Of a stretch of 64,000 nt of DNA, positions 63,157 to 64,000 are shown piece after piece. The notes below the pieces were generated by a model. The model ran no database searches, was not told where the DNA came from, and was given only the letters and a program-made list of their open reading frames with translations. The position numbers and the translations under genes are program-made. Position 1 is the stretch's first letter. Every line of letters begins with the position of its first letter. This DNA comes from Arthrobacter antioxidans (lineage in GTDB: Bacteria; Actinomycetota; Actinomycetes; Actinomycetales; Micrococcaceae): assembly GCF_023100725.1 (NCBI RefSeq), contig NZ_CP095501.1, positions 1,426,001-1,490,000 of the forward strand, in the 5' to 3' direction.

Positions 63157-64000
63157 TCAGGACGTCACGGTGCGGTGCACCCAGGCGGCGAGGGCCTCCG
63201 GTGTGGGCTCGCCGAAGGTGAAGCCGGCCCGGGTCAGCGCGCGAGGCTCCATCCGGGAGCTGACCAGCAGGAGTTCGTAGGCGAGCTGCCCGATGACGGT
63301 GGTCAGGATCGGGCCGGGGACGCGGAACCACACCGGCCGGTGAAGTGCCTCGCCGAGGTGCAGGGTGATCGCATCCAGGGTCGCGGGCGCAGGAGCGCTC
63401 AGGTTGACCGGCCCCGACAGCGGTGCCGTGAGGAGGAACTCGAGCGCCCTGACCTCGTCGTCGAGGCTGATCCATGGCCACCACTGGCGGCCGGAACCGA
63501 GCGAGGTCCCGGCGAAGAATCGGATTGGGGTCAGCAGTTTGGGCAGCGCGCCGCCCTTTTCCGACATGACGATCCCGGTGCGGGCGAGCACGACACGGAC
63601 GGTGTCGGGAGCGCGGAGCGCTTCGGCCTCCCACCGGCGGCAGATGTCGGCGAGCAGCGTCCCGCCGGAGGACGAACCCTCGGTCAGCACCTCGTCACCG
63701 CGGTCCCCGTAGTAGCCCGACGCGGACTGGCTGATGAAGACAGCGGGCGGGTTCGCGGCCTTCCGCATCGCGTCGACGAGCGTGCGGGTGGGCAGGATAC
63801 GCGAGGAGTAGAGCGTCTCCCTGTAGCTCCTCGTCCAGAGTCCGCCCGCGATGCCCGCCCCGGAGAGGTTGATGACGGCGTCCGCCCAGTCGACGGCGTC
63901 GACGTCGAGCTCCCCGGCGGAGGGGTGCCACCGGACCTCCTGCGGACCCTTTGGAGCCCTGCGCACCAGGCGTCGGACCTCATGGTTCGTCTCGAGCTGG
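63157..64000 (-). CDS. SDR-type epimerase, TIGR01777 family (partial)
   Basis: NAD(P)-binding short-chain dehydrogenase of the YfcH/TIGR01777 group; the 5' end lies beyond the window, as the frame continues upstream through HEVRRLVRRAP to 64000. Visible parts are DWADAVINLSGAGIAGGLWT, ISQSASGYYGDRGDEVLTE (the SDR active-site Ser/Tyr region), RTGIVMSEKGGALPKLL and the C-terminal DUF1731 segment with the usual GFxF turn. The substrate is not known for this family. It is convergent with the kinase gene, 19 bases apart. Confidence 0.88.
   Translation of the reverse strand, partial: QLETNHEVRRLVRRAPKGPQEVRWHPSAGELDVDAVDWADAVINLSGAGIAGGLWTRSYRETLYSSRILPTRTLVDAMRKAANPPAVFISQSASGYYGDRGDEVLTEGSSSGGTLLADICRRWEAEALRAPDTVRVVLARTGIVMSEKGGALPKLLTPIRFFAGTSLGSGRQWWPWISLDDEVRALEFLLTAPLSGPVNLSAPAPATLDAITLHLGEALHRPVWFRVPGPILTTVIGQLAYELLLVSSRMEPRALTRAGFTFGEPTPEALAAWVHRTVTS

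Noticed and set aside
1..64000. Mobile elements, CRISPR arrays, tRNA or rRNA genes, phage or defence systems
   Set aside because: No transposase or integrase motifs, no spaced repeat arrays, no cloverleaf-like sequences and no compositional islands were seen; all clear genes are core functions.

Overview
The window is a chromosomal core segment of a high-GC actinobacterium, most likely a member of the Micrococcaceae (Arthrobacter sensu lato); the taxon is an inference. Support comes from the very high GC, mycothione reductase (mycothiol metabolism), the DUF3040-mraZ-rsmH...ftsZ-pgeF-yggS-sepF-yggT-divIVA order, a MurE whose substrate-recognition motif reads D-D-P-H rather than D-N-P-R (Arthrobacter and Micrococcus build lysine-type peptidoglycan), a polyphosphate glucokinase, and glnA/glnE/panB/map/lipAB linkage of actinobacterial type. 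I see no insertion sequence, prophage, CRISPR array, tRNA or rRNA gene.

Layout. 1-9953: a partial ParA-type ATPase facing out of the window, pyruvate carboxylase (pyc), mycothione reductase (mtr), a convergent long-chain acyl-CoA synthetase, a ROK glucokinase, a small membrane protein and a PlsC acyltransferase. 10105-17225: class II DAHP synthase (aroG), a PASTA-domain Ser/Thr kinase, a four-LysM lytic transglycosylase, a short Rv2175c-like wHTH protein and a polyprenyl diphosphate synthase. This resembles the mycobacterial aroG-Rv2177c-pknL-Rv2175c-Rv2174-idsA2 neighbourhood. 17427-18794: DNA polymerase IV. 19025-39191: DUF3040 and the complete dcw cell-wall/division cluster (mraZ, rsmH, ftsL, ftsI, murE, murF, mraY, murD, ftsW, murG, murC, ftsQ, ftsZ, pgeF, yggS, sepF, yggT, divIVA), mostly translationally coupled by ATGA, GTGA or TAATG overlaps. 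39366-47796: lspA, an RluD-type pseudouridine synthase, dnaE, a flavin reductase, a membrane protein, hisD, nrdR. 47958-57097: polyphosphate glucokinase, map, a 54-residue protein, panB, glnA2, glnE, glnA1. 57352-64000: an RDD protein, a DUF4191 protein, lipA-lipB, an SOS-boxed DUF6504 gene, an atypical membrane kinase and a partial SDR epimerase.

How the genes work together. The central block makes lipid II (MurE/F/D/C, MraY, MurG), polymerises and crosslinks it (FtsW, FtsI) and places the machine at mid-cell or pole (FtsZ, SepF, FtsQ, FtsL, DivIVA). The PASTA kinase and LysM hydrolase nearby are plausible sensors or remodelers of the same wall. The glutamine synthetases and their adenylyltransferase form a nitrogen-assimilation unit, and both glnA genes have GlnR-like boxes upstream.

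Regulation. The most striking global signal is that about fourteen genes have a TAnnnT-like -10 hexamer separated from an ATG or GTG by exactly six bases (seven in one case) and no Shine-Dalgarno, the signature of leaderless transcripts. Other readable sites are a large hairpin and a second inverted repeat in the rsmH leader (position of the known actinobacterial mraW RNA motif), tandem NrdR boxes before nrdR, a MraZ-type box before mraZ, a LexA/SOS palindrome before the DUF6504 gene, an 11-bp inverted repeat before ftsZ and an 11-bp x 5 direct repeat before dinB. I did not find an obviously new multi-gene system; the best candidates for something undescribed are regulatory elements and the atypical kinase at 61026-63137.
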